Shown piece after piece: positions 23,035-35,128 of a stretch of DNA of 64,000 nucleotides. Under the pieces are notes generated by a model. That model was not told the origin of the DNA and made no database searches. It saw nothing but the letters and a program-made list of their open reading frames with translations. Source of the DNA: Sycon ciliatum (taxonomy: Eukaryota > Porifera > Calcarea > Leucosolenida > Sycettidae); the NCBI RefSeq assembly GCF_964019385.1, contig NC_088644.1:36431345-36495344 (forward strand). The letters run 5' to 3'. Position numbers and translations under genes: made by a program. The first letter of the stretch is position 1, and each line of letters starts with the position of its first letter.

Positions 23035-23179
23035 TGTGACTCTGTGTGTCAGCTATGATATCATCTTCTGTGGTTCCATGCCTAGCATGTACATCTGAAC
23101 CATCCTGCAAAGTTTGAATGACGTAGGTTGAGCGATCGCTCCGCGAAACATACTTTTTGAAATTCTCTTCATTGTATAT
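23035..23179 (-). CDS. possible exon of the same minus-strand gene
   Basis: A strong acceptor (TTCCTTTACAG) precedes an open stretch reading IYNEENFKKYVSRSDRS, then TYVIQTLQDGSDVHARHG and TTEDDIIADTQS, which looks like real cytoplasmic protein. No donor in the phase required by exon 22393 is obvious, and the upstream exon 25344-26419 would create a stop if joined directly. An extra exon or a wrong boundary must be involved; the 23035 end is arbitrary. Confidence 0.35.
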
Positions 23180-24272
23180 CTGTAAAGGAAATGCTTCTCC
23201 CCCTGGCCCCCGCCACACAACAACGCAAACTCTTGATTGTATCTTCGATACTCTTATATTATACCAAGAAATGACGAGGGCGCAGGAGGAGAGAGACAAA
23301 CTTGGTGAGGACAAAAAGGACAACGGGAAGACTCCCGGGAAAAGACTCTCGAAAAGACTCCAGAAAAGACTCCAAGAAACAACAACGAACAAGCAGTAAT
23401 AAGCCGACGACAACTCGAGACGACCAATCAGGGACGAATACGTACAGAACACATGACCAAGACCAAGACAACCAGACCACGGACAAATCACACATGACTC
23501 TCATTCTCAACATATCTTCCACCATTGAAATTTCGAATTTCTTAAAAAAAAGGGCTGAGAGGGGTGGCTTGCAACCTCGATATGGCTTGTTCCAGGCATG
23601 CTTTGGAGCCATCTTCTGTTGAAGTAGTGGCGGGGATCTGCCCTGCAACTGCTACAACAAAAAAGGATTCGATCTGAGAAAGGGTGAGACCGCGAATCTC
23701 GGTTGAATATTGAGTATTTCAAGCCTTTTCACGACGAAGATGGAGTTCTTTTTGGAGATGGACGTCGCGGCAAAGGACATTGTGTCCGACTTCTGGCGTC
23801 TGGTGAAGCCAGGGATCATTTGTCCAGTCAGGTCGGCAGCCTAACCGTCGGTAAGCTTGTGTTTGGATCCCGTTCTGCTCGATGTGGTAGATTACAAACA
23901 ATTTGATATCGCACAAATTGATCTCAGCATCGTGCGTACGGTATTTTATATTCAGAAAATCCCAAAGTGTCTCTGTGTGGCCGTCCTATGCCACGAGAAA
24001 CTCCAATCAGGCTCCTATGTCCTCTGCCTTCATGATTGAATGTCCACTTCGTTTGGACAACAAACACAACAATCGAAGACGGCTTTGCAATGAAAAATAC
24101 AGCTATACTGAAACTGAAAAAAAGAAGAAAAAACGTGCTCAGGATGAGACTCGAGTACACGCATACTCTCCCAGCAGGTGAAACGCAAATTTTTGTGAAA
24201 AATACGTGTCGCCGACTGACCAGTAATTTCGCCTGACGCTGCAGAAGCTGCAGCTGCTCAACAGTACAGGCT

Positions 24273-24780
24273 ATGCCCTTTCGCATAGATGGTTCAGCGC
24301 CCAGGAAAGGTGAAGCTCGCAAAAACACACTGAGACTACAAGTAAATGCAACACACACATCAGGCCCATCACACCGACTTTGGAGGTGGGGTGGCCTTGG
24401 AAGGGGGGTCCGGGGGTCGTCCCCCGGGAAAAAATTTCAAAAATTGAAGCCAAATGCAAGCATTTCCGGGCATTTGGTGCCATTTCAGTGTAACTACAAT
24501 GAAAGACTTTTTGATTCTGCAACAAACCAAGAAGATGCTACGATCGGGGACATGGGTTCTTCATTATCTTCCCACGGGAAAAATTTTCAAAAATTGAAGC
24601 CAATTTGCAAGCATTTCCAGGCATTTGGTGCCATTTCAGTGTGCTGTGAGTGCAATGAAAGACTTTTTTGATTCTGCAATAAACCACGATCGGGGACAAG
24701 GATTCTTCATTATTTTCCACGTTTGGGCTGAGCTGCGATCATGCATGGAGTGTGCTCCAAAAAAAAAAAAAAAAACGGCC
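24273..24780. repeat. direct repeats of transposon origin
   Basis: Two diverged copies of a ~150-bp block run from about 24427 and 24573 (CGGGAAAAA..TTTCAAAAATTGAAGCC, CATTTGGTGCCATTTCAGTG, GAAAGACTTTTT). The preceding GGGGGTCCGGGGGTCGTCCC resembles subterminal sequence of hAT-type elements such as that near 60300. A poly-A run of 17 is at 24760-24776. No intact frame is seen. Confidence 0.5.
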
Positions 24781-24929
24781 GAAAAAGTGGGGCGGCCTCA
24801 GCCGCCCCAGCTGTGTAATCCATCCTGGCGCAAGTTTGCAATGCATCACGACATTCCTAACACTGAAAAGTCAAGTGGCTTCATAGCACAAAAACATACA
24901 CATTTCGACAAGCAGCGGCGGATTCGGTC

Positions 24930-24944
24930 GGGGGGGGGGGGGGG
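24930..24944. repeat. poly-G run (15)
   Basis: Uninterrupted G run. Confidence 0.9.
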
Positions 24945-25343
24945 AAGGGGTCAGGTTGCCGGCCCAGTATTTCACAATTTGGACCATGGTTCTGCCTTAG
25001 AATTAGTAGCAGTGCAGTACCATAAATCCCAAAGACTGCATAGTGGTAGTGCGTGCGTGACACATTGCGTACATACATGCGAGTATATATCACAAAGCGG
25101 AGTTGCCGTTGACTTGCGAAAGTGCTCAACCATGAAAAGTACCGCCATTGTGAACTTGTGTGTACAAGTATGTATCATGTTTCAACCACTAAATTTACGG
25201 TGAATCCTGTCTTTGGAACGCTTCTGAATCCACCAATAGGTCGTGTCTTTTTTCAACATTTTGACTATTCCCTTACACAAATTGTGATCTATAATAATCA
25301 TAGCTATGCATTAAAGTCTCTTCATGGTCACATGTACACTCAC

Positions 25344-26419
25344 CAAACGGCAGTAGAGTATTGGCGACCACTAGCTGTGGTCACACAGCGAAGGCTTGCT
25401 TTGTCAACTGTACCAGTGGCACTGCCTGGCCTACTCTTCTTGATGTTGCGCAGTCGACGAACGCTGACACGACTTGGTCCGATGTTACGGCTCGGCAACG
25501 AATTCAGGATGCGTGCTGGGTCGGCGTGAACGTGACCGGCTAGCGACGACTCTCCTCCGTCATAGCCGCTACCAGAACTCGCTACTCTCTGCATTTCTTT
25601 CTCGTATTCATCATTCTGATCGAGACTCCAGCCTGATCTGGTTACACTGTCGACAGCGTAAACGGGTGTTTCATTCCACGCACGTTGTGGTACGTCCTGC
25701 CGTGGGCGCTTCTCTGCTGCAGAATGCCCTTGCTGCTTGTCCCTGTTCTGGGCACTGCTTCCTCTCCTGGCAGATTCGTCAAAACTAGACTTGTACGTGC
25801 TGGATGAAGCAGACCAATGCCGACGTCCAGGACTGGATGGGCATAGTACCCCCTGACCGTTGCTGACAGTATCTGAAGTGACATCATAGTTTGAGGTTAG
25901 TCTTACACCACTGCTATGGCTGTGATCGTCTTCGTTCGCAGACCTGAGTTGCTGTCTGGCTGGGGATTTCCCTACTGGCCTACTTCCCACAGAAGAAATG
26001 CGTGGTGTTGAGCCTCGCCGCCGGTCTGCATGTTTCTGCCCCAGCGCCGTGGCATGGGATGAACTGGTCCTATCTACCACGTCATTTTCACCACTATAAG
26101 TACTGACCACCAAACCATGCCTCTCCCTAAAGCTGCTCTTCTTCTTGGTATGTGTCACCCTGGGTGACGGTGACCTGGCAGCTGGCTTCCTCAAGTGCTG
26201 CGGTTTCAGAGCGCTGCGAGTTCCAGCGCCCTTCTTCGGTGATTTCCGTGGCGGCTTTGCTCGCTGCACACTTGGCAGTGGCCATTGTTCGTACAGCTCT
26301 TCTCCATCAGCATTCTCCGGCTCCTTCCCTTGGCCTGGTGGAACCTCACAAGAAAATGTAGGCAATGGCTGATAGCCAGAGCCTGAGGAGATACTGGAAC
26401 GGCCTGATAAACGAGACAT
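25344..26419 (-). CDS. Ser/Arg-rich first coding exon, perhaps of the TMC gene
   Basis: An ATG at 26419 opens 358 codons ending at a good donor (GTTTG|GTGAGT), phase 2. The protein is low-complexity and basic, rich in Ser, Arg and Pro (MSRLSGRSSISSGSGYQPLP, KPPRKSPKKGAGTRSA, RRHWSASSSTYKSS). It has no signal peptide or recognisable domain and looks like a disordered cytoplasmic N-terminus. It is the only long coding exon upstream of the TMC core on this strand, and TMC proteins often have long disordered N-termini, so membership is plausible. The link through 25.3-22.4 kb is not resolved. Otherwise it belongs to a separate unrecognised gene. Confidence 0.6.
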
Positions 26420-26713
26420 CGTCGCGGTCCAGGGTCACATCCCTGCCTGCCGCAAGAAACAAAAAAAGAGCACAAAACCATGATAATTTGATCATTTGCA
26501 ATACAACATGCTGTGATTCCTCAAGAACGTGACACATACCAGCACTTGAATGCATTGCGGGGTTGTTGTTTTTGCTTTGCTTGGACCATAAACTGAACTT
26601 CAAGCGGTTGAAAATGGGTGCTTTTGTCACCCTCCATGTGTTCTAGAGCACCACAGCAAGTGGTAGCAACAGTAACTAATATCCTGCCAGTTGAGTTGCA
26701 TCTCGCTCATATT

Positions 26714-27057
26714 AGAGAGGTTCCGCACAACGTAAAGTTGAGCAACTTTACGTTAGTGGGCGGGAAAAACCCGTGAATTCGCGAGTTTGCACTCCACTTA
26801 CGGAAAGTTGACTACGGAGAGTACGTAGATAGGGCTCTGATAACGTAGCTGGTCCGTAAGTGGATTGGGGTACAAATTTATGACTCTCTCCCCAGGTCGA
26901 TCTGGTCGTACACTGCCGCGTTCGGAGTTGTCAAGGGCAGCTACGTGATTTGAAAACTCTGTATGGCGGAACCCAGATGCGCATGCAGTTTACGTAAGAC
27001 TTTCCGTAGATCAACTACGTTTTTTACTAACGTAATTACGTTATGCGGAACCTCTCT
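26714..27057. mobile_element. 345-bp MITE with GAGAGGTTCCGC ends
   Basis: TTAGAGAGGTTCCGCA (26712) and TGCGGAACCTCTCTAA (to 27059) are inverted, with a TA outside each GAGAGG terminus suggesting a Tc1/mariner-type target. ACGTAA/TTACGT motifs recur inside. It lies upstream of the Ser/Arg-rich exon and so could affect its promoter. Confidence 0.7.
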
Positions 27058-27073
27058 AATTATGGTCGCAAAG

Positions 27074-27262
27074 TAACGTTGGTAAAGGTGCAGTTTAGAG
27101 GTTCCCAAATTATTTCGCACTTTCCCAGTGTTGTGTACTGTTACGAGTGCTTTCTGTGTACCTGAACCCCAGAAACCTTGCTGCGTGACAGTACACAGAA
27201 CACTGGGAAAGTGCGAAATAATTTGGGACCCTAAACTGCACCTTTACTCGTACCGTAACGTT
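27074..27262. repeat. foldback element, ~60-bp arms
   Basis: 27084-27144 (AAAGGTGCAGTTTAG..., CGCACTTTCCCAGTGTT) pairs with 27183-27247 (AACACTGGGAAAGTGCG..., CTAAACTGCACCTTT). Outer TAACGTT / CGTTACGG sequences extend the symmetry. It almost abuts the preceding MITE. Confidence 0.75.
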
Positions 27263-28100
27263 TATAGTTTGCTTCCGAACTTCACATGATATCAGCCAGT
27301 TTTACGGGAAAGGTGACTGAGCTTATTGTACATTGTACACAAATGCACGTGGTAAGAAAATATCAACCACAAAGCATAGTGCTGATGTCAGTGAAGTAGT
27401 GGCACTCTCAAGAAAGATTTTCATCACAGTCATTTGCTCAATATCGTGACGGATGAAGTCACCTGGGCTTCAACAAAAGCGGTCTAAAGCTCCCAGTTTT
27501 ACAGTTTACACACCGAACTTCCGCAGTAGAAGCAGAGCTACAGAGAGCCTGGTTACTAGTACTTACCGATACTTCGGAGGAGTTCCCGCTGGTGAAGGGC
27601 CACTCGACCTTAGACGGCAAGATGCAATGTCGAGCCGAGTGACAAAAGATAAGGTAGAAATAAGCCACAATGTCAATGGGACTGTGGAGCAGCTTGTCGG
27701 ATCGTTCTGTGGATACTGATCCACCTTGACTTGGAGAGCAACAAAAGGAAAGTTTGGGTTGGGCCTCAAGTAACTTAGTTTCTCTTTCGTGAAGGTACTA
27801 AACCGGTAAGTAGAAGCAATTAGTCAGCTTTGAGCACGACTTGGTTGTGTTGGTGCCACTATAAAGTCGATTATTTTGAGTTGAAGCTAGCCCTGGCCCT
27901 AGCCAGCGGGGGTTACTTGGGCGTCGGAAGCTATGTTTACGAAGCGAAGGAAAGAGTTTATTCAGTGAGTTTGACCCCTACGCCCTGGGGTCAAAGGTCG
28001 GTGAAGTCGAGAGTCGAGATCTGCGAAATAATTCGAAAGGTCGCAAGACTCTTGATCCATGCGCATGAAGCTTAGTTCATGCATGCGCGCATCGCAAGGA
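27263..28100. other. intergenic sequence without recognised gene
   Basis: Short open frames occur on both strands but have no recognisable domain. I see no repeat structure beyond the neighbouring foldback. Confidence 0.5.
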
Positions 28101-28139
28101 CTACACCGATAACAACAGCATTGACGTCTCTTGTGCGAA

Positions 28140-30040
28140 ACTTACTTACACAGAAGATCAAAGAGGGCATGCAGATATTCATTCCATCCAAAGCCCTGAG
28201 GCTATGCCGGGGAGACCCAGCCTGTGGTCACCTGAGTGCCAGGAAGCTGTTGACAGGAAGCAACGTGCCTGGCGACGTCACCGATCTTCGCCCAACAATG
28301 CACACCTGGCTGCGGCTGGCCTACTCCGGCTATGGCAACAGGTGAAGCAAAAAACTGTCTGCGCAGAGCCAAGCAAGCGCACACTACCAGTATCCGCCGA
28401 AAGATAAGAGAAGGTGCCCTTTCCAGCCGACAATGGTGGACAGCCGTCAAGCGAGCAGGTGGGCAAGGACACCGCTCTGCAGACATACCTGTTCTGCCGC
28501 GTCGAACGGAAATGAGTACACCACGTGCAGCGAAAAGGCCGAAGCATTCGGGCAGTACTTCTCCGCAAAGTGCAGTCTTGGTGACAACGACTTGCAAGCC
28601 AACAGCCTCCCTCCAGTCCGCTCCCGATCAGAAGCTCAACTCAGCAATGTCCACCGTTTCGGCCAAGCACCGTTTAGCGGAAGCTGAGGCAACTCCACCC
28701 CGCCAAAGCCACGGGTCCAGACAGCATCCCCGGGCGTGTACTCCAGCAATGCAGCAAAGAGCTGGCTGTACCAGTGTCGCGGCTCTTTTTGCAGGCCTTC
28801 CACCAAGGCCGGCAACCTACAATGTGGAAGACGGCAATGGTTGTGTTGGTGCACAAGAAAAAATCCAAGTCTGATGTCAAGAACTACCGCCCGATCTCCC
28901 TCCTCTCTATTCTGTCGAAAGTCATGGAGGCCATTATCAACCACTCAATCCGACAGTTCCTGGAGGCACACAACATCTTATCGAAAAGTCAGTCTGGCTT
29001 CCGCAGCCAACTCGGCACCCAGGACATACTGGCTCACGCTACTCAACTACCAATGGAGTCGCGTTGCAGCCAGAGGTGGGGTGGTTAGAGTCATCGCAGT
29101 TGATGTGGCTGGCGCATTCGACCGCGTCTCTCATGTAGGTGTTTTGCACAAGGCACAATGCTATGGTGTAACTGGCCCACTTCTCGCTTGGTTGAGGGAT
29201 AACCTGACTGATCGTCACTTGCGGGTTGCAGTTGGAGGTGAACTTTCCAGTCCGTACCCGACCAAAGCTGGCGTGCCGCAGGGCAGTATCCTTGGTCCTA
29301 CCCTGTTCATCCTCTACACCAATGATGGCGAGGACCACCTCCCACCAGGTATGGAGGTAGCAGCCTACGCTGACGACACCACTCACTCTTCCACTGCCTC
29401 ACATCAAGAGCTGACATCGATTGTGGCTCTGAGCTCCTCCAGCAGGGCATTGATGCGTTTTCCCGTTGGGGACATAAGTTAAGTGGAGGATCAAATTTGA
29501 GCCCTCCAAGACGCAAGCTATTTCTATAGGCCACCATCGCCAGCCCTGGGAGCTCCCTCGAGCAACATTTGATGACACACCGGTCAGTGAAGAGAGTCGG
29601 CTGAAACTCCTGGGAGTCACCTTCAACGACACCCTGAGCTACTCCTTCAACCTCTGCTCCCTAGCTTCCCGTGCTAACCAGCGGATTGGCTTCCTGAAGC
29701 GAGCGTCTCCCATTCTGGACGCCGAGAGCCGTCAGCGCGTCTACAACGGCTTTGTGCCACCCACACTCGAGTAGTGCCCCTTACTTGTAGTGTGGTTGGG
29801 CTCACCCTCGTCCCATCTTAAGGGGGTCCGGGTCTAGGTTTTATTTTTTGCACGTGGCGTGATTGGCTATCACCAATGCACCATAGCCTCCATGCCTGGT
29901 TGCAACGCTAACGCCGAGACCCCTGGTCGGTCGCGTTGCTCTCTGTACATCGGCACGTCGTCCCTACATCCCCTGTGTCTTGTTTTTATGTTTGTCTCCA
30001 CATGTCTCTTTGTAGGGCTGTGTTCCCAATAATAATAAAA
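28140..30040 (+). mobile_element. truncated LINE (non-LTR retrotransposon)
   Basis: The order is a pre-RT linker (W-S-P-E-C-Q near 28220-28330), reverse transcriptase and a C-terminal segment (29590-29775). After that come non-coding sequence and a short A/T-rich end (AATAATAATAAAATAATAA, 30029-30047). No endonuclease domain is visible, so the element is 5' truncated. Confidence 0.75.
28330..29775 (+). pseudogene. reverse transcriptase pseudogene of the LINE
   Basis: Three plus-strand frames must be combined. One carries VLVHKKKSKSDVKNYRPISL and the following LSILSKVMEAIINHSI (about 28840-28960). Another carries VIAVDVAGAFDRVSHVGVL (29090-29150), GVPQGSILGPTLFILY (29270-29320) and the catalytic box AAYADDT (29360-29382). 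A third holds LKLLGVTFNDTLSYSFNLCS and RIGFLKRASP (29600-29710). At least two frameshifts and an in-frame stop at 29772 break it. The motifs are those of Jockey/CR1/L2-like LINEs; the clade is not determined. Confidence 0.85.
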
Positions 30041-30059
30041 TAATAAATAGCCTCTTTTC

Positions 30060-30780
30060 TTGTATCTGTCAGAAACTCAGAAAAGCTGCCAATAATGTGA
30101 TAATGGTGATTCAGATTGGACCGAAGGTTTGGTCTGATGGCCTGCTGGGTGCCTGTCAAAGCATTATGATTGAGATTCGTAGTCGCAGATTGCCTCATTC
30201 TACTCGCCGGGCTGCCGCCTTCAGTCGTAGTCTTGACTCTTGCTTTTTTTAGTCTTGGCACGCGTAGATACGCGCACACGGCACAGACGTAGACGACGTC
30301 ATTGTACCAAGACTGCATGCAATTCGCAAGAGTGCCTGGGGGGGGGATACTCTTGATTGTACCAAGACTAAGGCAAGAGTACATCGGGGGTTATGTACTC
30401 TTGATTGTACTACTGCGAGTACTGTACTAGCGCCAGATACTGAGATAGCTACCTGTCCTGGTCTACCGCGCCCCGGTGGGTTCGTCTCACATGCATGGCC
30501 AGCGATCTGATCTAGCGACTGAGTGAGTGTAGATCTACGAGTGCGTGGCATGCACTGCATGCATGACACTTGCCGTTTGACGGATCCGCTAACTACGTCA
30601 TATTCATGGCACAAATGATTATTTTTGCGCGCTTATGTAACCATAACTGTTGGCGATATTTTTATTCTCCTCTTTGAGTTTGATGCTAGCGTTGCAAATA
30701 AGAACAGAGAAAACTGGTCATTGACGAGAAATTGAAATTATGGAACAAGATTGGAAGAAAGAACTTTGATACTCTCGATG
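30060..30780. other. intergenic, likely CNOT2 promoter side
   Basis: The LINE end is followed by unique sequence with short TACTCTTGATTGTAC direct repeats (about 30343 and 30397) and no convincing gene. The polypyrimidine TTCTTTGCCTTCTC before 30809 could be part of a splice acceptor for a missing 5' exon. Confidence 0.4.
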
Positions 30781-30808
30781 ACAGTTGTCGATTCTTTGCC
30801 TTCTCGGC

Positions 30809-33800
30809 ATGAGCTTCCAGCACTTTCCAGATGCAGCGAACCCTTTCTCGTCTGCGAGCAATATCAAACGCAGTCAAATAGACTCGAAACAGAATCAACC
30901 TCAACTTGCTACTCTCAGTGGGAGGAATTTGGGCAACCCGAATCCTGAGAACGTACCTCGAATTAGTGGTACTAGTAATGTGATGTACCGCCGGTATCGG
31001 GCTGACAATGATGATGATGCTGCTGTGAGTTCGTCTGCGAATTTGCCGTCGAGCGGAAGGGATCCTTTGTTTCCCAATACATCTGGAGCTCATGGCTCTG
31101 CCTCAGCGAATTATTATGGAATTGGGTCGTCCTTTGGCAACTCGGCTGCTTCGTCGGCAACAACACCATCCAGCAGCCAATCGATAGCAAGTGGAAGGGC
31201 ACTTCCCGGTTTCATTTCGTCATCATCTGCCTCTGCCCGTGGTGCAGCTTCTCAAATGTCCAGCATCACCAATGATTTGTCCCATTTCTCAATATCAAGT
31301 AGTGGTGCCAACCCTCAGGCTGGTTCCAGTAGCCACAATTCCAGTGTATTGTCCAGCCTCCCTGGTGCTACAGCTACCGCAGATAGGACGGACAGGACTG
31401 GCAATTCCATCTCCTCTGCATTCTTGTCTGGAAATCTCCCACAGCCTAGGCAGGTGGCAGGTTCATCCAGAATTGTGAGTGCTGGGCAAGCGCAGCGGGG
31501 AACCAGTTCTACGGCTGCAGGATCTATGAGGCAGCCAGCCCTTCCACGCATGAATTCGTTTCCTGCTACGTCGGTCACTGGCACCACCGGCCTGTCTAAC
31601 AGCACACCGTATTACGAGTCAACTGATGCTGAGTTCCCAGTTCTGGGTCGTAACGGTCGACGTGGTAGTCAGAGCAACGTCGGCGTTGTCAACCCCTCGG
31701 GACAGTCCTCGTTTCCTGCGGCCACGTCTTCGGTCACGACTCCTTCCAACCAGCGACGACCTATTTACGGCATGTTGACCAAGTCCAGAGACAGCGAGTT
31801 TATGATGCACAATGATGACTTTCCTGCCTTGTCTACTGGAGGCAGTGTATTCCATCAGGGGGAGCGAAATGTCCTTGCGGACGGAAAAGCATTTTCGTTT
31901 TCAACATCGCTGAGAAGCCTCTCCGACTCTGTGCCATTGGTGAATAATGTCCCCGGTGACACAGGACGAGAAGGTGGTAATGCCCGGTCACCTACTGCAG
32001 GGATCATAGGTCAGAAGGTGAAGCCAGCCGGTATGCAATCTCTCCGATCTAGCTTGAGTACTAACGGACGGCTGTCACCCTCTCCACCTCCTCCCAGTGG
32101 TATACATATCTCAGCGGAGGGCATTGTTTCCAACATTCCCGACGGCATGGTCACTGATCAGTTCGGCCTCATTGGGCTCCTCTCGTTCATCCGGGCGGCT
32201 GAGTCCGAGCCGAACTTAACAGCTCTAGCTCTTGGGTCGGACCTGACCAGCTTGGGACTAGGCGTGACGCAAAACGAGACTTTGCACTCCTCTTTCGCGT
32301 CACCATTCTCCGACGGTCCCAGTCGGCCGCAGGACATTGACTTTCCTGTTCCAACAGAGTATGAAGTCAAGCATCTCCTGGTGGAAAAGTTGGCCCCGAT
32401 CAAGCTGCATCGCTACTGTGAGGATCTACTGTTCTACCTCTACTACCACAGGTAAATACGCGTTACCTTGTTTGTCATTCTACATTGTGTGGTGATGGTG
32501 CCTTCAATCTATAAGCGGCTGCAGTGCCTTGCATGAACTTTCACTATACTTACCGTGTTTTATACTGTCCACATGGAATTATTTTGCACACCAGGCATGG
32601 TAAACGAAATTATACAGTAGAATCCGCATAATCCTGCATACCAGTATGCAGTGCTGCCAAATAATTTTCGCCCGAAATCTGACACATTAGCTTTACCGCT
32701 AAGCCATAAAGCGGGATTCACAGAAGCTTTTTTGCGATGCGACACGCGATGCGACAGGCGCGAAACCGGGAAAACCCCAAATCGCAGCCTTGTCGCACCC
32801 CACGCAACTGCCGCAACTGGGCCATCGCAGGCCATCGCAGAAGTTGAGCTTGGCTCAACTTTTGCGATGCGATGCGACAAGCGATTTGGCGTACGATTTT
32901 GACCTTTTCTACAGCAAAGTTGTACAAAGGTTCAAGAGTTGCCTATAAATTTGTTCAAGTTGTATCAAACCGCGCGAATATCATGGTGACGTAGCAAGAT
33001 TTTGTCGTATCACTGACTTCTTCTGTGAATGGTATTTCGCGAGTTCGCATCGCACGCGTCCGTCGCAGATCGCGTCGCATCGCGTGTCGCATCGCAAAAA
33101 AGCTTCTGTGAATCCCGCTTAACCCTTTATGTACCGCGCATCTAATGTATGCGTAGGGTACTCCTCGTCAATGATGGACCTATAGGATAAAATCTAGACG
33201 CATTTTGTATGTGCAAGTTATGTTTTTCTGAATCTATAATAATGAATGGGTCCATTTGTCAACATATTGTAATCCAGCATGCAACTAATAGTAGGGGGCA
33301 TACACGGAATACCCAATTATGAGCCAATTGTGCGTAATTCTGACAATTGAGATCGCTACATTTGAAATAAAGTATAGATGTATCAGGGACGACCATTGGG
33401 ACGCACAGTGACAAAAGGATACCACAGGCACTAGTTGCATGCATAAACAGCACCAGAAGGGGCGGAAAACGGATGTATCGTCTAAATACCAGACGCAAAC
33501 AATTGCGTCAAATATTCAAATTATTGCAATTATTTCAGATTTGAGATATGTAGTTTTTGCTGATCTACTCACGTCGACCGAGGATTGGCGATTGAGAAGA
33601 CAAGAAATAGGTACTAGGGGATGACCTCCGCCTGCCTTGGTGATTTTATGCCATCGCTGCCCTCCCTCTCGCTGCTACTTGGAGAGCGAATGCTGTGATG
33701 GCTTCAGCGATGAAAATTGGCAGTTTCGATTCAGATCCTGAGGAGATATCGCTGCTTCAGCTCTCTCCAGGTGTCTACCACGACTAGAGGATGTCGATAC

Positions 33801-35128
33801 TAGCTGGAGAAGGCTATATCTCTATTAGCAGCAGCGTGACGGAACGAAACACGATCGAAATTGGCAAAATATATCGCAGAGCGCTGCATTTGCGAAGCGC
33901 ACTTTTCGCCGCGATCGGTCTCCATACTTTCAAATGGCGACCTACCCATATCATACATCAACATTTTCAGTGGGATCTCAGCTGTCCACTGCAAAAAACC
34001 GCGAGTCAATCAGAGAAAGGACGCCGCCGAACGGCGCGTCCAAGTGCGGCGCGCCGAACCGTAAATATCTTTACGGTTCGAGATGGTCGCGGTACATAAA
34101 GGGTTAAGGCTGGCCGCATGGGGCGAATTTTTCCTCTCCGTAATTTTTTTGCAAAATATCGCCCAAAATGCGAAGAAAATTCGCTTCGTTGCCATGGTAA
34201 CCAACATGGCGCCCAGAAGTTGTCATGAATTTTGTGCGCGAGTGTACTGTATTCATTGCCAGCATACATGTACATGTAGTTGTTGTTGTACAGTCAGTGC
34301 CACTGTACCCGTAACTGGCACAGTACTGCTAGTGCTAGCCTTTTTAGAAGCACGTGTACAGTGATTTCTGCGTTCAGTTGCGCTCAAAAGTGAAAATACA
34401 GGACTTCTGCATAGGAAAGTACGAGTACTGACCCCTGACATTTTGGCTGCTTTTCGCGCAATTCGGACGCATCCTTTTTCGGACCGGTTTTCGGAAGAGC
34501 CTTCAAAAACCGGACACTGTCCGAAAAACCGGACGGTTTGGCAGCACTGTATGGTACTTGTTGAGAGTGGTTTTAATTCTGCATATCTGATCCAAACCTG
34601 CTAACTATGCATGGCTATGTAGCACCGAGTATGCTTCTCATCCTCTTTCACGCACCCTCGCAATCCACGTTTACAGTCGTACCTGTCCTCCTTAGTGACT
34701 GCATGTTGGTGCATCAACTACTGGTCTTCCTAGATAGTTTGTCTGTGTAGTAGTATGCTGGGTGGGCGTCGAAGATCATCGGTGGCCCACTAAGCTGGTC
34801 TCCTATTGCCGCCATCGTTGACGACTAATTCTGCTCTGTGTATCCACTCGTGTCTATGCCTGATTTGTTTGTAACTGCCAGCTGTGGAGATGTACTGCAG
34901 CTGGCCGCATCTGCCGAGCTCTACCAGCGAGATTGGCGTTTTCACAAGGAGGAGCGAGTGTGGCTCAAGAGAGTGCCGGGCATGGAGCCGTCGGTCAAGA
35001 CTCAGACATACGAACGAGGCCGCTACCAGGTGTTTGAGGTCAGTGCTTGGCGCTCCATGACGCGGGAAATGCACATCCAGTACGACGAGCTGGAAGACTG
35101 CCCACGTTTGCCGGGCGGCGTGCCGTAG
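30809..35128 (+). CDS. CNOT2: CNOT2, CCR4-NOT complex subunit 2
   Basis: This is a scaffold subunit of the CCR4-NOT deadenylase that binds CNOT1 and CNOT3 through its C-terminal NOT box and promotes mRNA poly(A) shortening. Exons are 30809-32451 and 34882-35128, joined AG|GTAAAT to GCCAG|C in matching phase, giving about 629 residues. The first half is Ser/Asn-rich and disordered. CNOT2 landmarks follow: DAEFPVLGRNGRRGS, IYGMLTKSRDSEFMMHNDDF and the Pro-rich linker. The NOT2/3/5 domain then has IPDGMVTDQFGLIGLLSF, LALGSDLTSLGL, RPQDIDFPVPTEY, EDLLFYLYYH, then CGDVLQLAA, RDWRFHKEERVWL, PGMEPSVKTQTYERG and IQYDELEDCPRLP. I chose ATG 30809 (MSFQHFPDA); a short upstream coding exon is possible because animal CNOT2 usually starts with a few conserved residues not seen here. 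The 2.4-kb intron is filled with transposon derivatives. Confidence 0.93.
32710..33119. mobile_element. 410-bp Harbinger-like MITE (GCGATGCGAC repeats)
   Basis: AGCGGGATTCACAGAAGCTT at the left and AAGCTTCTGTGAATCCCGCT at the right are perfect inverted repeats that continue into TTTTGCGATGCGACACGCG. TAA flanks both sides (32707-32709, 33120-33122). Internal GCGATGCGAC units recur in both orientations. Confidence 0.9.
33123..34103. mobile_element. 981-bp piggyBac-like non-autonomous element
   Basis: Termini CCCTTTATGTACCGCG and CGCGGTACATAAAGGG are inverted, and the TTAA target of piggyBac elements is present at both ends (33119-33122 and 34104-34107). No transposase frame is seen. Its left TTAA overlaps the right TAA duplication of the preceding MITE. 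Confidence 0.85.

Larger units (their letters stand above)
32649..34549. mobile_element. outer hAT-like MITE interrupted by two later insertions
   Basis: CAGTGCTGCCAAA (32649) and TTTGGCAGCACTG (to 34549) are inverted termini of hAT type, with TATG just outside both ends. Between them lie complete elements at 32710-33119 and 33123-34103, so this is the oldest shell. Its remaining own sequence includes CCGAAAAACCGGAC motifs near 34480-34535. Confidence 0.6.

Noticed and set aside
23732..23840. Plus-strand frame starting MEFFLEMDVAAKDIVSDFWR
   Set aside because: Protein-like for about 33 codons with possible donors, but no following exon, domain or paralogue could be seen. It may be a transposon fragment.
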